From: Mycobacterium saskatchewanense
GTDB taxonomy: Bacteria; Actinomycetota; Actinomycetes; Mycobacteriales; Mycobacteriaceae
NCBI RefSeq assembly: GCF_010729105.1
Contig: NZ_AP022573.1
Location: 2,356,001 to 2,420,000 of the forward strand
Reading direction: 5' to 3'
Length of the DNA stretch: 64,000 bases
Positions 1 through 10,008 of the stretch are shown here, piece by piece (position 1 is the first letter of the stretch; every line of letters begins with the position of its first letter). The translations under genes were made by a program, and so were the position numbers. The notes under the pieces are model-generated. The model did not search any database. It was not told the origin of the DNA and saw only the letters and a program-made list of their open reading frames with translations.

Positions 1-1099
1 AAACCGGGTGTCTCAAATCGGCCAGCCCGAGGCGGGCGTGCGCGACGAACAGCGACAGCACCCCGAAGATCATGAAGACGTTCCACTCCAGCGGCACCCC
101 CATCGGGATCGACAGCAGGATGCCGAGGTGGAAACACACCATCACGACGGCGGCCACGGTGATGGGCCAGCCGCCGTGACAGAAGAACAGTGGCAGCGGC
201 ACGAGCATCTCGATGGCCGTGCTGAGGTGCGCGAGCCAGCGCGACAGCCGCCCGGGACGCAGGTCGTCCGGGAACTTCTCGAAGAAGCGCCGTTTCAGCC
301 ACCGGGGTCGCACCAGTGGGTTGTTGGACATCATCGTGGAGATGACGAACGGGAAGTGCTTGTTGAGCTTCGACGTCGCCGCGCCCATCCAGATGACCAG
401 GAACACCACCTTGGACCCGACGATCATGTCGACGCCGCCGAAGAGGAAGGTTACGGCCATGGTGGCGTACACCTCGCCGCGGGCGGCCAGGAAGATCACC
501 TTGTCGCGCAACCCGAGCACGCCCAGCGTCAGCAGGATCAGGACGATCTTCCACCACGGCAACAGCCCCACCATGGTGCCCAGTTCCGGTACCGGGCCGG
601 TGCCGTCGGCGAACAGCGCGCTCAGCGTCAGCAGGAGCAAGAGCGCGTACAGCGCAACATCGACGGGCTTGCGCTTGGTTCCCCTGGTCCACGGGACGCG
701 GTCGGGCCACGGTGGCAACCGGATGGTGCCGAACCGCATCCAGTACAGGATCGAGCCCATTGGCGGGAAGAAGCGGTTGTTCAGCGGCCCGAAGCCGCAG
801 CCCAGGCCGATCACCTCGAACAGCATCGTGTAGAGGACGACCTTCTCGAACACGATTGGCTCGGACCACCACGACGCCACGTGAGTGAATCCGCCGAGAC
901 CATTGGTGGCCGACGCGAACAGCCAGCCGCCGAGGATGTAAAGGAGGATCTTGACGACGTAGAACAGGTGCAGGACGATCGGCGTGCCGAACCCGACCTC
1001 GGCCCAGTGTTTGGCCATCGGGCGGATCTTTTCGCTGCGGGTGCCCTTGTTCCATTCGTCCATGTCGATCTGCGGCAGGTCGGGCTTCAGGAATCCCAT
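1..1099 (-). CDS. DUF3556-type integral membrane protein, 3' end beyond window
   Basis: The frame is open on the minus strand from an ATG at 1099 (MGFLKPDLPQIDMDEW) to the left edge, giving about 366 codons of an incomplete gene. Several hydrophobic segments are visible, for example around YALLLLLTLSALFADG and VVMVCFHLGILLSIPM, so this is a polytopic membrane protein. The start and the FGPLNNRFFPPMGSILYWM stretch match the mycobacterial DUF3556 family as I remember it; the biochemical role is unknown. A KstR-type palindrome lies 11 bp upstream of the start, which suggests control by the sterol-catabolism repressor. A large opposite-strand open frame across the same DNA is a shadow. Confidence 0.8.
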   Translation of the reverse strand, partial: MGFLKPDLPQIDMDEWNKGTRSEKIRPMAKHWAEVGFGTPIVLHLFYVVKILLYILGGWLFASATNGLGGFTHVASWWSEPIVFEKVVLYTMLFEVIGLGCGFGPLNNRFFPPMGSILYWMRFGTIRLPPWPDRVPWTRGTKRKPVDVALYALLLLLTLSALFADGTGPVPELGTMVGLLPWWKIVLILLTLGVLGLRDKVIFLAARGEVYATMAVTFLFGGVDMIVGSKVVFLVIWMGAATSKLNKHFPFVISTMMSNNPLVRPRWLKRRFFEKFPDDLRPGRLSRWLAHLSTAIEMLVPLPLFFCHGGWPITVAAVVMVCFHLGILLSIPMGVPLEWNVFMIFGVLSLFVAHARLGLADLRHPV

Positions 1100-1109
1100 G
1101 GTCTGAAGA

Positions 1110-1125
1110 CTAGAACCTGTTCTAG
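1110..1125. promoter_or_regulatory. KstR-type operator palindrome
   Basis: CTAGAACCTGTTCTAG is a perfect inverted repeat (7-bp arms, 2-bp centre). Its core TAGAACCTGTTCTA fits the published mycobacterial KstR consensus TnnAACnnGTTnnA at every fixed position. It sits 11 bp before the ATG of the DUF3556 gene, where a bound repressor would block transcription. Assignment to KstR is inferred from the motif alone. Confidence 0.65.
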
Positions 1126-1217
1126 CCCCGCGCGATCACGTTCGGGCAAAGTTTCCTTTGCCCGCGGGTTCTTGGCCGGATACCGTCGGATGAAGCCGCG
1201 CCCGAGGAGAGTCCACC

Positions 1218-1433
1218 ATGAAGACACTTCGGTTCGCCCTGGCCGCAGCGCTGGCCGCCGCCTCTCCGTTCGCCTTCGTCGCCGGTCCGTCCCGCGCCGA
1301 CGCCCCGGGGCCCGGCGAAGCGTGCACCGTGCTGCACGCGACCACCCAGGACGCCAACGGCCGGACCATGTGGTGCAACCCGACGATGACCGGCGCCCAC
1401 ACGCTGGTGTGGCAGTATGGCGGCCCGGCCTAG
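1218..1433 (+). CDS. small secreted protein, hypothetical
   Basis: A 71-residue product. It starts MKTLRFALAAALAAASPFAF and has a Sec-type signal peptide ending near the Ala-Asp-Ala after residue 27. The predicted mature part is only about 42 residues and carries two Cys (GEACTVL and TMWCNP), which could form one disulfide outside the cell. A purine-rich GAGGAGA lies just upstream of the ATG. It is divergent from the DUF3556 gene. I do not recognise a family; similar tiny exported proteins are common in mycobacteria. Function unknown. Confidence 0.6.
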   Translation: MKTLRFALAAALAAASPFAFVAGPSRADAPGPGEACTVLHATTQDANGRTMWCNPTMTGAHTLVWQYGGPA

Positions 1434-1449
1434 GGGCTGGGGCCGTCCG

Positions 1450-4400
1450 CTAACCGACCACCACCAACAGGTCACCACCCTCGACTTGAGCGGTCCGCGA
1501 AACGGCAATCCGCGCGACCTTCCCGGCCTTCGCGGTGGTGACCGCGGCCTCCATCTTCATCGCCTCGATCGTCGCAATCGTCTGTCCCGCTTCCACTTCG
1601 TCCCCGACGTCCACGGTCACCGTGACGACGCCGGCGAACGGCGCGGCGACGTGGTCGGGGTTTGTGCGGTCGGCCTTTTCGGCGGCCGGCACGTCCGCGG
1701 CGATGCTCCGGTCGCGCACCAAGACGGGGCGCAACTGCCCGTTGAGGATGCACATCACGGTACGCATGCCGCGCTCGTCGGCATCGGAGATGGCCTCCAG
1801 ACCGATCAGCAACTCCACGCCGCGCTCGAGCTCGACGCGGTGCTCATCGCCCTGCCGCAGCCCGTAGAAGAACTGGTTGGCGCTCAGCCGCGACGTGTCG
1901 CCGTACTGCTCACGGTGATCCTCGAGCTCTTTCGTGGGCCCGGGGAACAGCAGGCGGTTCAGCGTCGCTTGGCGCTCGGCGCCCGGCAGGGCCAACGCCC
2001 TTTCGTCTGCGGACGACAGGTGTTGTTCCGGCCTCGCCGGACCGCGACCCTGTAACGCCTTGGTGCGCAACGGCTCCGGCCAGCCACCGGGCGGGTCACC
2101 GAGTTCCCCGCGCAGAAAGCCGATGACGGAGTCGGGGATGTCGTAACGGGCGGGGTCGTCGGCGAAATCCTGCGCGCTGACGCCCGCACCGACCAGCGCC
2201 AGCGCCAGGTCCCCGACCACCTTGCTCGACGGGGTGACCTTCACCAGGTGCCCCAGGATCGCGTCGGCCCCGGCATAGGCGTCTTCGATGTCTTCGAAGC
2301 GGTCACCGAGGCCCAGGGCGATGGCCTGCTGGCGCAGGTTGGACAGTTGGCCGCCCGGGATTTCGTGGCGGTAGACCCGGCCGGTTGGAGCCGGCAGCCC
2401 GGATTCGAACGGCGCGTAGACCTTGCGCAGCGCCTCCCAGTACGGCTCCAGTTCGCACACCGCCGCCAGCGACAGCCCCGTGTCGCGGCTGGTGTGCGCC
2501 GCGGCGGCCACGATCGACGACAGCGCGGGCTGGCTCGTCGTCCCTGCGAGCGGGGCCGCGGCGCCGTCGACCGCGTCGGCTCCGGCGTGCCAGGCCGCGG
2601 CATAGGTGGCGAGCTGCCCGCCGGGGGTGTCGTGGGTGTGCACGTGCACCGGCAGGTCGAACCGCGACTTCAGCGCCGAGACCAGCGTGGTGGCGGCGGG
2701 GCGCGCAACAACCCGGCCATGTCCTTGATCGCCAGCACGTGCGCGCCCGCCGAGACGATCTGTTCGGCCAGCTTCAGATAGTAGTCCAGGGTGTAGAGCT
2801 TTTCGGCCGGATCGCTGAGATCGCCGGTGTAGGACATCGCCACCTCGGCGACGGCGGTGCCGGTGTTGCGGACCGCGTCGATCGCAGGGCGCATCGAGTC
2901 AACGTTGTTCAGCGCGTCGAAGATTCGGAAGATGTCGATGCCGGTCGCCGTCGCCTCCTCGACGAACGCCGTCGTGACGGTCGCCGGATAGGGCGTGTAG
3001 CCAACGGTGTTGCGGCCGCGCAGCAGCATCTGCAGGCATACGTTGGGCACCGCCTCGCGCAGGGCCGCCAGCCGCTCCCACGGGTCCTCTTTCAGAAAGC
3101 GCAGGGCGACATCGTATGTCGCCCCGCCCCAACATTCGATCGACAGCAGCTGCGGCATTGTGCGGGCGATGTGGGGCGCCACCATGATCAGTCCGCTGGT
3201 GCGCACCCGCGTGGCCAGGAGGGACTGGTGCGCGTCGCGGAACGTGGTGTCCGTGACGCCCACGCCGCGCGATTCCCGCAGCCAGGACGCGAAACCCTCC
3301 GGTCCCAGTTCGGTGAGGAGTTGCTTGGATCCAGCAGGCGGGTCCGCCGACAGGTCGATGTCGGGGAGCTTGTCGTAGGGATACACGGTCGAGGGGCGCT
3401 CGCCGTGCGGCTTGTTGACCGTGACGTCGGCCAAGTAACTGAGGATCTTGGTGCCGCGGTCGGCCGAGCTGCGCGCGGTGAGCAGCTGCGGACGCTGTTC
3501 GATGAACGACGTCGTGATTCGGCCGGCCCGAAAATCGGGATCGTCCAGAACCGCTTGCAGGAACGGGATGTTCGTCGACACCCCGCGGATGCGGAACTCC
3601 GCGACCGCGCGCCGCGCCCGGCGTACGGCGGTGGCGAAATCGCGCCCTCGGCAGGTCAGCTTGATCAGCATCGAGTCGAAGTGCGCGCTGATCTCCGCAC
3701 CCAGCGTCGTACCGCCGTCCAGCCGAATCCCCGCGCCGCCCGGGGTGCGATAGGCGGTGATCCGGCCGGTGTCGGGACGGAAGCCGTTGGCCGGATCCTC
3801 GGTGGTGATGCGACACTGCAACGCGGCACCGTGCGGGACGACCGAATCCTGGCTCAGGCCAAGCTGTTCCAGGGTCTGCCCGGCGGCGACCCGCAGTTGG
3901 GCAGACACCAGGTCGACATCGGTGATCTCCTCGGTGACGGTGTGCTCCACCTGAATGCGGGGGTTCATCTCGATGAAGACGTGGTTGCCCCGCTCGTCGA
4001 GCAGGAATTCCACCGTGCCCGCACACGTGTAGCCGATACTTTGCGCGAACGCCACCGCGTCCGCGCAAATGCGCTCGCGCAGTTGGGGATCCAGGTTCGG
4101 CGCCGGCGCGATCTCGATGACCTTCTGGTGGCGGCGTTGAACGCTGCAGTCCCGCTCGTAGAGGTGGATGACGTTTCCCTGGGTGTCGGCCAGGATCTGC
4201 ACCTCGATGTGGCGCGGGTCGAGCACGGCCTGCTCGAGGAACACCGAGGCGTCGCCGAAGGCGGACTCGGCCTCGCGGCTGGCCGCCTCGATCGCCTCGG
4301 GCAGGGCCGCCGGGTCGGCGACCCGCCGCATGCCGCGGCCGCCCCCGCCGGCCACCGCCTTGACGAACAGCGGAAACGTCATCGACTCGGAAGCCGACAC

Positions 4401-4832
4401 CAGCTCTTCCACCGACGTCGAGGGCGCGGAGGAGGCCAGCACCGGCAGACCCGCCGCCCGCGCCGCTGCGATGGCCCGCGACTTGTTGCCCGTCAGCTCC
4501 AGCACCTCCGCGCTGGGGCCCACGAACGTGATCCCCGCCGAAACGCATGCCGCGGCCAGGTCCGGATTCTCCGACAGGAATCCGTAGCCCGGGTAGATGG
4601 CGTCCGCTCCGCAGGCCAGCGCCGTCGCGACGATGTCGTCGACCGACAGGTAGGCGCGCACCGGATGACCCTGCTCGCCGATCTGATACGACTCATCGGC
4701 CTTCAGCCGATGCACGGAGTTGCGGTCCTCGTACGGATAGACCGCCACGGTGGCGATTTCCAGCTCGTAGGCGGCGCGGAAGGCGCGGATCGCGATCTCC
4801 CCGCGATTGGCGACCAGTACTTTGGCGAACAC
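1450..4832 (-). pseudogene. pyc: pyruvate carboxylase, interrupted by one frameshift
   Basis: Pyruvate carboxylase makes oxaloacetate from pyruvate, bicarbonate and ATP. The GTG start at 4832 gives VFAKVLVANRGEIAIRAF, the biotin carboxylase N-terminus. The biotin carboxylase domain (KAVAGGGGRGMR, EMNPRIQVEHTVTE) is followed by the carboxyltransferase barrel (GVTDTTFRDAHQSL), and the C-terminal biotinyl domain has the modified Lys in EAMKMEA. Reading stops at 2670 after DMAGLLRAPPPPRWSRR. The homologous frame resumes at once (LVSALKSRFDLPVHVHTHDT) and runs to 1450. One base is missing next to a run of four G at 2698-2701; restoring it gives 1127 residues, the normal length. It starts 5 bp after prpC, so it belongs to the prp operon. 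Real mutation or sequencing error cannot be told apart here. Confidence 0.88.
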
Positions 4833-4837
4833 GCTCT

Positions 4838-5965
4838 TTACGATAGAGCGCGCTGCGCCGGCCCGACGTATTCGCTGAGCGGACGGATCAACGCGTTCGA
4901 CGCGGTCTGCTCCATGATGTGGGCCGTCCACCCGGTGATGCGGCTCATCACGAAGACGGGCGTGAAGCAGGCGACGTCCACGCCCATGAGGTAGTAGGCG
5001 GGCCCGGTCGGGAAGTCCAGGTTCGGCTTGATGCCCTTGGCCTCGGCCATGCCCTCTACCAGCACGTCATAGATGTCGAGCCACTTCTGACCGTGGCGAA
5101 CGGCGGCGACGCGGTCGAGGGCTTCCTTCATGGTCGGTACGCGCGAGTCACCGTTCTTGTAGACCCGGTGGCCGAATCCCATGATCTTCTCTTTGCGGGC
5201 AAGCTTGCCCTGCAACCACTCCGAGGCCTTTTCGGCGCTGCCGATTTCGAGCATGTCGTGCATCACCGCCTCGTTGGCGCCACCGTGCAGCGGACCCTTG
5301 AGCGCGCCAATGGCCGCCGTCACCGCGCTGTACATGTCGGATTGGGTGGAGGTGACCACCCGTGCGGCGAACGTGGAGGCGTTGAAGCTGTGCTCGGCGT
5401 AGAGAATCATCGATTGCTCGAAGGCGTCCACGATCACTTGCTCGGGGACATCGCCGAAGCACATGTGCAGGAAGTTCTGCGCGTAATCCATGTGGCTGTG
5501 CGGGGCGACGGGTTCCAGGCCGCGTCGCCGTCGCATGTCGGCGGCGACGATGGTGGGCAGCACCGCGAACATCCGCAGCGCCTTGGCGTGGTTTGCCGCC
5601 GCGCTGCTGTCGTCCTCCTCGGGATCTTCGGCGCCCATGGAGCTGATGAAGGTGCGCACCACGTCCATCGGGTGGCAGGTGTCGGGCAATTTGGCCAACA
5701 GCGACAACTGGGACCGGTTTAGCCGGCGGGCGGCGCGTTCCCGTTGGGTGAACAGGGCCAACTGCTGGTCGCTGGGCAGCTCCCCGTGCCACAGCAAGTA
5801 GGCAACCTGCTCGAAACTGCAGTGCGCGGCCAGATCCTGCACCGCGTACCCGCGATAGGTCAGCGAGTTGGTCTCCGGCACCACCTTGGAGATGGCGGTG
5901 GTGTCCACCACGACACCGGCCAGGCCCTTGCAGATGCGGGGTTTGTTCTCTTCGATGGTGCTCAT
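4838..5965 (-). CDS. prpC: 2-methylcitrate synthase
   Basis: Condenses propionyl-CoA with oxaloacetate to 2-methylcitrate, the entry step of the methylcitrate cycle in the cytosol. The 375-residue protein has the citrate synthase fold, with the conserved His regions EHSFNAS (about 192), GPLHGGANEAV (about 229) and GFGHRVYK (about 268), and the acidic DFPTGP stretch near 318. The short length and the prp context favour methylcitrate synthase over TCA citrate synthase. Its ATG overlaps the prpB stop (ATGA at 5962-5965), indicating translational coupling, and pyc follows 5 bp after its TAA. Confidence 0.93.
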   Translation of the reverse strand: MSTIEENKPRICKGLAGVVVDTTAISKVVPETNSLTYRGYAVQDLAAHCSFEQVAYLLWHGELPSDQQLALFTQRERAARRLNRSQLSLLAKLPDTCHPMDVVRTFISSMGAEDPEEDDSSAAANHAKALRMFAVLPTIVAADMRRRRGLEPVAPHSHMDYAQNFLHMCFGDVPEQVIVDAFEQSMILYAEHSFNASTFAARVVTSTQSDMYSAVTAAIGALKGPLHGGANEAVMHDMLEIGSAEKASEWLQGKLARKEKIMGFGHRVYKNGDSRVPTMKEALDRVAAVRHGQKWLDIYDVLVEGMAEAKGIKPNLDFPTGPAYYLMGVDVACFTPVFVMSRITGWTAHIMEQTASNALIRPLSEYVGPAQRALS

Positions 5966-6879
5966 TGCGCGACCCCTTCGAGGGTGAAGTTGTAGGTATC
6001 GGAATCGAATTGGTTGTAGTCGGCGTAGCGGAGCAGCTCGTAGAGCCGGCTGCGGGGCTGCATGCGCCCGACGAGCCCGGATTGTGTTCCGGTGTCGTCG
6101 ATTTCGCGGAGGCCGGCCTCGACGGCATGCATGGCCAACCGCAAAGTTGTCACGGGGTAGATCACCAGGTTGTAGCCGATGTCGGAGAGTTGCCGGGCGC
6201 TCAGTAGCTGCGATTTGCCGAATTCGGTCATGTTGGCCAGTAACGGCGTGTCCACGGCGGCACGGAACTGTTCGAATTCGGCCGGCGTGTGCAGGGCTTC
6301 GGTGAAGATCAGGTCTGCGCCCGCGTCGGCATAGGCCCTGGCCCGATCGACCGCGGCGGGCAGGCCCTCGATGCCCGCGGCGTCGGTCCGGGCGCAGATG
6401 ACGAAGTTGGGATCGCGCCTGGCCGACACCGCGGCCCGTAGACGTTTGATCATCGAGGGGGCGGGCACCACCGTCTTCCCGTCGAGGTGGCCGCAGCGCT
6501 TGGGGTTCTCCTGGTCCTCCAGGTGACAGCCGGCCAGCCCGGCGTCCTCCAACACGGCCACGGTGCGGGCGGCGTTCATCGGTTCACCGAAGCCGGTGTC
6601 GGCGTCGATGAACGTCGGCAGTTCGGTGGCCGCGGCGATCTGCGCGCCCCGGGCGCTGACCTCAGTCAGCGTGGTGAGCCCGATGTCAGGCATGCCCAGG
6701 TCGGCCGACACCACCGCACCGGAGACGTACACGCCATCGAACCCGAGATCGGCGACCAGCTTGGCCACCAGGGGTGAGAACGCGCCCGGAAACCGTTGCA
6801 GGCGCCCGCTTTCCAGCGCAGCTCGAAAGGCTGCGCGTTTGCCGGATGCAGGCACGGCGCTGCTGACGAGCCCGTTCAT
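5962..6879 (-). CDS. prpB: 2-methylisocitrate lyase
   Basis: Cleaves 2-methylisocitrate to pyruvate and succinate, the last step of the methylcitrate cycle. The product is 305 residues from the ATG at 6879 ([15 protein letters not shown]). The ICL/PEP mutase signature KRCGH is at about 126-130, and the metal-binding DADTGFGEP segment is near 90. The start is fixed by its ATGA overlap with the prpD stop. M. tuberculosis lacks prpB and uses isocitrate lyase for this step, so a dedicated PrpB points to a non-tuberculous species. A longer in-frame extension upstream is only open sequence inside prpD. Confidence 0.93.
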   Translation of the reverse strand: MNGLVSSAVPASGKRAAFRAALESGRLQRFPGAFSPLVAKLVADLGFDGVYVSGAVVSADLGMPDIGLTTLTEVSARGAQIAAATELPTFIDADTGFGEPMNAARTVAVLEDAGLAGCHLEDQENPKRCGHLDGKTVVPAPSMIKRLRAAVSARRDPNFVICARTDAAGIEGLPAAVDRARAYADAGADLIFTEALHTPAEFEQFRAAVDTPLLANMTEFGKSQLLSARQLSDIGYNLVIYPVTTLRLAMHAVEAGLREIDDTGTQSGLVGRMQPRSRLYELLRYADYNQFDSDTYNFTLEGVAQ

Positions 6880-8384
6880 CCGAAGATCCCCGGGGGAATC
6901 GCGGGCGCCTTGTCGAGCACCCGCGGACCGACCGCGATGTTGAGCGCGCTCAGAGTCCCGGCCTGCAGGTCCGGGAGGGCTTCGGCCGACGACAGGAACC
7001 GCCGCTGCTCGGTCGCGCTGACGACACCCTCGGCCAGCTCGGTGAACTTCCCGATGTACTGCTTGCGCTCGAACGGCCGAGCCCCCAGCGGATGAGCGTC
7101 GGCGACGGCGATCTCGTCGACGATGACGTCGCCGTTTTTCAGGGTGATTTCCGCCCGCCCACCGAATGCCTTCTCGGCAGGATCGATGGAGTGGTAGCGC
7201 CGGGTCCATCCGGGATCCTCGACCGTCGAGATCTTCCGCCACAGCTCGATGGTGTCGGGCCGGCGTGCCCGTTCAGTTGTGTAGGACCGCTCGTGATGCC
7301 AGGTGCCGTCCTGCAGCGCGACGGCGAAGATGTACATCACGGAGTGGTCCAGCGTCTCACGCGATGCGTCGGGGTCGAACTTCTGCGGATCACCTGAGCC
7401 CGTGCCGATCACGTGGTGCGTGTGATGGCTGGTGTGCAGCACGATCGCCGCGACCTGCGCCAGATCACCGATCCGCTCGCGCAGCCTGCGGGCCAGGTCG
7501 ATAAGGGCCTGGCTCTGGTATTCCGCCGAGTGCTGCTTGGTATAGCTGTCCAGGATGGCCCGTTTGGGCTCGCCGGGCTCCGGCAGTGGGACCCGGTAGG
7601 TGTGTTCGGGACCCGAGAGCAGCCAGGCGATCACCCCGTCCTCACCCTCCCAGATGGGCGCCGGTGCGCCCTCGCCGCGCATGGCGCGGTCGACGGCCTC
7701 GATGGCGACCTTGCCGGCCCACGCCGGCGCGTACGCCTTCCAGCTCGAGATCAGGCCCTTGCGTGCCTGCCGGGTGGACGTGGTCAGGTGCAGCGCCTGG
7801 CCGATCGCCTGGTAGATGGTCTCCTTGTCGAGACGCAACATGGTGCCCAGGCCCGCGGCTACCGACGGGCCGAGGTGCGCGACGTGGTCGATCTTGTGCT
7901 CGTGCAGGGAAATCCCCTTGGCCAGGTCGATCTGGATCTCGTAGCCGGTCGCGATGCCCCGGATCAGGTCCGCGCCACCGATCCCGAGGTGCTGGGCCAC
8001 GGCCACCAGGGCGGGGATGTTGTCGCCGGGGTGCGAATACTCGGCGGCCAGGAAGGTGTCGTGGAAATCCAGTTCGCGCACGGCCACGCCGTTGGCCCAG
8101 GCGGCCCACTCCGGTGAGTAGTCGCCGTTGACGCCGAAAACCTTTGCGCCCGGGGATGAGACGGGATGCGCCTGCGCCTGGGCGCGGGCGACGGCCACCG
8201 GGCGGCGGATCACGGACGCGGCCGAGACCGCGGCGTTGTCGATGACGCGGTTGATCACCATCGCCTCGGTGTCCGCGGGCACCGCTACCGGGTCGGTCGC
8301 GACCTCGGCGATCTTCCAGGCCAGGTGCTCGCTTCGGGGAAAGTTTTCGGCGCTGCGCCGGGTGCGGACCTCGTGTACTCGCAT
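6876..8384 (-). CDS. prpD: 2-methylcitrate dehydratase
   Basis: MmgE/PrpD family enzyme that dehydrates 2-methylcitrate to 2-methyl-cis-aconitate. The first ATG of the frame is at 8393, but the ATG at 8384 ([17 protein letters not shown]) lines up with the M. tuberculosis PrpD start as I remember it, giving 502 residues. Family landmarks include [32 protein letters not shown] and [14 protein letters not shown]. It is the first gene of prpD-prpB-prpC-pyc and diverges from prpR. The 110-bp gap between them holds a perfect TAAATA dyad that is a candidate control site. Confidence 0.93.
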   Translation of the reverse strand: MRVHEVRTRRSAENFPRSEHLAWKIAEVATDPVAVPADTEAMVINRVIDNAAVSAASVIRRPVAVARAQAQAHPVSSPGAKVFGVNGDYSPEWAAWANGVAVRELDFHDTFLAAEYSHPGDNIPALVAVAQHLGIGGADLIRGIATGYEIQIDLAKGISLHEHKIDHVAHLGPSVAAGLGTMLRLDKETIYQAIGQALHLTTSTRQARKGLISSWKAYAPAWAGKVAIEAVDRAMRGEGAPAPIWEGEDGVIAWLLSGPEHTYRVPLPEPGEPKRAILDSYTKQHSAEYQSQALIDLARRLRERIGDLAQVAAIVLHTSHHTHHVIGTGSGDPQKFDPDASRETLDHSVMYIFAVALQDGTWHHERSYTTERARRPDTIELWRKISTVEDPGWTRRYHSIDPAEKAFGGRAEITLKNGDVIVDEIAVADAHPLGARPFERKQYIGKFTELAEGVVSATEQRRFLSSAEALPDLQAGTLSALNIAVGPRVLDKAPAIPPGIFG

Positions 8385-8425
8385 AAGCCGCACAGTACGC
8401 AGCGCCCAACCCCGGGTAAATGCCC

Positions 8426-8441
8426 TAAATAAGCGTATTTA
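8426..8441. promoter_or_regulatory. inverted repeat in prpD-prpR divergent promoter
   Basis: TAAATA-AGCG-TATTTA is a perfect 6-bp dyad, AT-rich against the surrounding high-GC DNA, centred between the two divergent starts. A second palindrome, GCGCATGCGC, lies at 8480-8489 just before the prpR GTG. I do not see the TTTGCAAA element described for RamB/PrpR-type regulators. Binding by PrpR is inferred from position only. Confidence 0.4.
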
Positions 8442-8494
8442 TGTGTCCACATCCACGTGATCTTGCGGATCTTGTGTAAGCGCATGCGCGTATC

Positions 8495-9940
8495 GTGACA
8501 CCCGTGGTGAAGACGTTTGCCGGCGCCCGCCTACGGCGGCTCCGGGAGGACCACGGGCTGAGCCAGGTGGCCTTGGCGCGCGCCCTGGGGCTGTCGACGA
8601 GCTATGTCAATCAATTGGAAAACGACCAGCGCCCCCTCACCGTGCCGGTGTTGTTCACCCTCACGGAGCGTTTCGGCCTGCCGGCTCAGTACTTCGCGCC
8701 GGAATCCGACGCTCGCCTGGTCTCGGATTTGCGGGAGGTTCTCGCCGAGGCGCCCGCCACCGCCGCGCAGATCGAAGAGTTGGTCGCGCGCATGCCCGCG
8801 GTCGGACAGACGCTGATCAACCTCCACCGGCGGTTGCACGACGCCACCGCCGACCTCGAAGCGCTGCACAGCCGGGCCAACGCCGAGGTTTCCGCGGCTC
8901 CCCAGCAGCCGATGCCCTTCGAGGAGGTGCGGGACTTCTTCTACGACCGCAAGAACTACATCGGTGAGCTCGACCTCGCCGCCGAGGAATTGTTCGAACT
9001 CAACCGCCTGCGGATCGGTGGACTCGACACTGCGCTGGCGCAGTTCCTCGATGAGGAGCTAGGCGTGACCGTAATCGTCGACGACGGCCGGACGCTGAAT
9101 CGTAACTCCAAGCGCCTATTTCGGCCGGATCAGCGGACCTTGTACGTGGCGCGGTGGCTGCGTCCGGGTCAACGCGCATTCCAGTTGGCGACCCAGGTGG
9201 CGCTGCTCACCCAGGCCGAGCTGATCAGCGGCATCATCGCGGCCGACGACCAACTCAGCGACGACGCCCGCAGTGTGGCCCGCATCGGCCTGGCCAACTA
9301 TTTCGCTGGCGCCCTGCTCCTCCCCTACCGGCAATTCCTCGATGCCGCCGAGAGTGTCCGCTATGACATCGACCGGTTGGCGCGACGGTTCGAGGTGGGC
9401 TTCGAGACGATCTGCCATCGGTTATCCACTCTGCAACGCCCCAGCGCACGGGGGGTTCCCTTCATCTTCGTCCGGACCGATAGCGCGGGCAACATCTCGA
9501 AACGCCAGTCCGCCACGGGTTTTCACTTCTCTCGGGTGGGTGGTAACTGTCCGCTGTGGGTGGTTCACCAGGCGTTCTCCCGACCGGGGCAGTTTCTGAC
9601 GCAGGTCGCCCAGATGCCCGACGAGCGCACCTACTTCTGGGTTGCGCGGACCACGGCGGCGGACCACGACAGTTACCTCGGCCCCGACAAGAGCTTCGCG
9701 ATCGGGCTGGGATGCGACGTGGCCCACGCCGAAAAGCTCGTCTATTCCGTTGGCATCGACCTGGGAAGTCGCGAGGCGACGGTGCCCATTGGGGCGGGAT
9801 GCAAGATCTGCGATCGCCCGTCCTGCCCACAACGGGCCTTCCCCTACCTCGGCCGTCCGGTGCGCGTCGATCCGCACACCAGCACGGACCTGCCCTACCC
9901 ACCGGCCATCGCACCTGAACCACCACGGAAATGTCCGTGA
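8495..9940 (+). CDS. prpR: XRE-family activator of the methylcitrate cycle, PrpR/RamB type
   Basis: A 481-residue regulator. The N-terminal XRE helix-turn-helix (about residues 10-65, GLSQVALARALGLSTSYVNQ) is followed by a long sensory region with IrrE/ImmA-like and short-chain-fatty-acid-regulator features. A C-terminal Cys cluster (GAGCKICDRPSCPQRAFP) fits the metal or iron-sulfur site reported for mycobacterial PrpR. In M. tuberculosis Rv1129c, propionyl-CoA-responsive PrpR activates the divergent prpDC genes. The GTG at 8495 leaves almost no leader; GTG at 8504 or 8507 are alternatives. RamB is a paralogue, and the adjacent prp genes decide the name. Confidence 0.88.
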   Translation: MTPVVKTFAGARLRRLREDHGLSQVALARALGLSTSYVNQLENDQRPLTVPVLFTLTERFGLPAQYFAPESDARLVSDLREVLAEAPATAAQIEELVARMPAVGQTLINLHRRLHDATADLEALHSRANAEVSAAPQQPMPFEEVRDFFYDRKNYIGELDLAAEELFELNRLRIGGLDTALAQFLDEELGVTVIVDDGRTLNRNSKRLFRPDQRTLYVARWLRPGQRAFQLATQVALLTQAELISGIIAADDQLSDDARSVARIGLANYFAGALLLPYRQFLDAAESVRYDIDRLARRFEVGFETICHRLSTLQRPSARGVPFIFVRTDSAGNISKRQSATGFHFSRVGGNCPLWVVHQAFSRPGQFLTQVAQMPDERTYFWVARTTAADHDSYLGPDKSFAIGLGCDVAHAEKLVYSVGIDLGSREATVPIGAGCKICDRPSCPQRAFPYLGRPVRVDPHTSTDLPYPPAIAPEPPRKCP

Positions 9941-10008
9941 ACCCGCTACTGTCGCGGCCGCGCCGGGTGTAGTTTGCTGCTGGGGTGGCGCTCATCGAGG
10001 AGCTGGTC

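Noticed and set aside
8..1453. 481-codon open frame on the plus strand
   Set aside because: Shadow of the DUF3556 gene: low-complexity His/Gln/Arg protein with no start signal; the minus frame has membrane segments and family matches.
2385..4994. 869-codon open frame opposite pyc
   Set aside because: High-GC antisense artefact; Arg/His/Gly-rich with no domain, while the minus strand encodes conserved pyruvate carboxylase.
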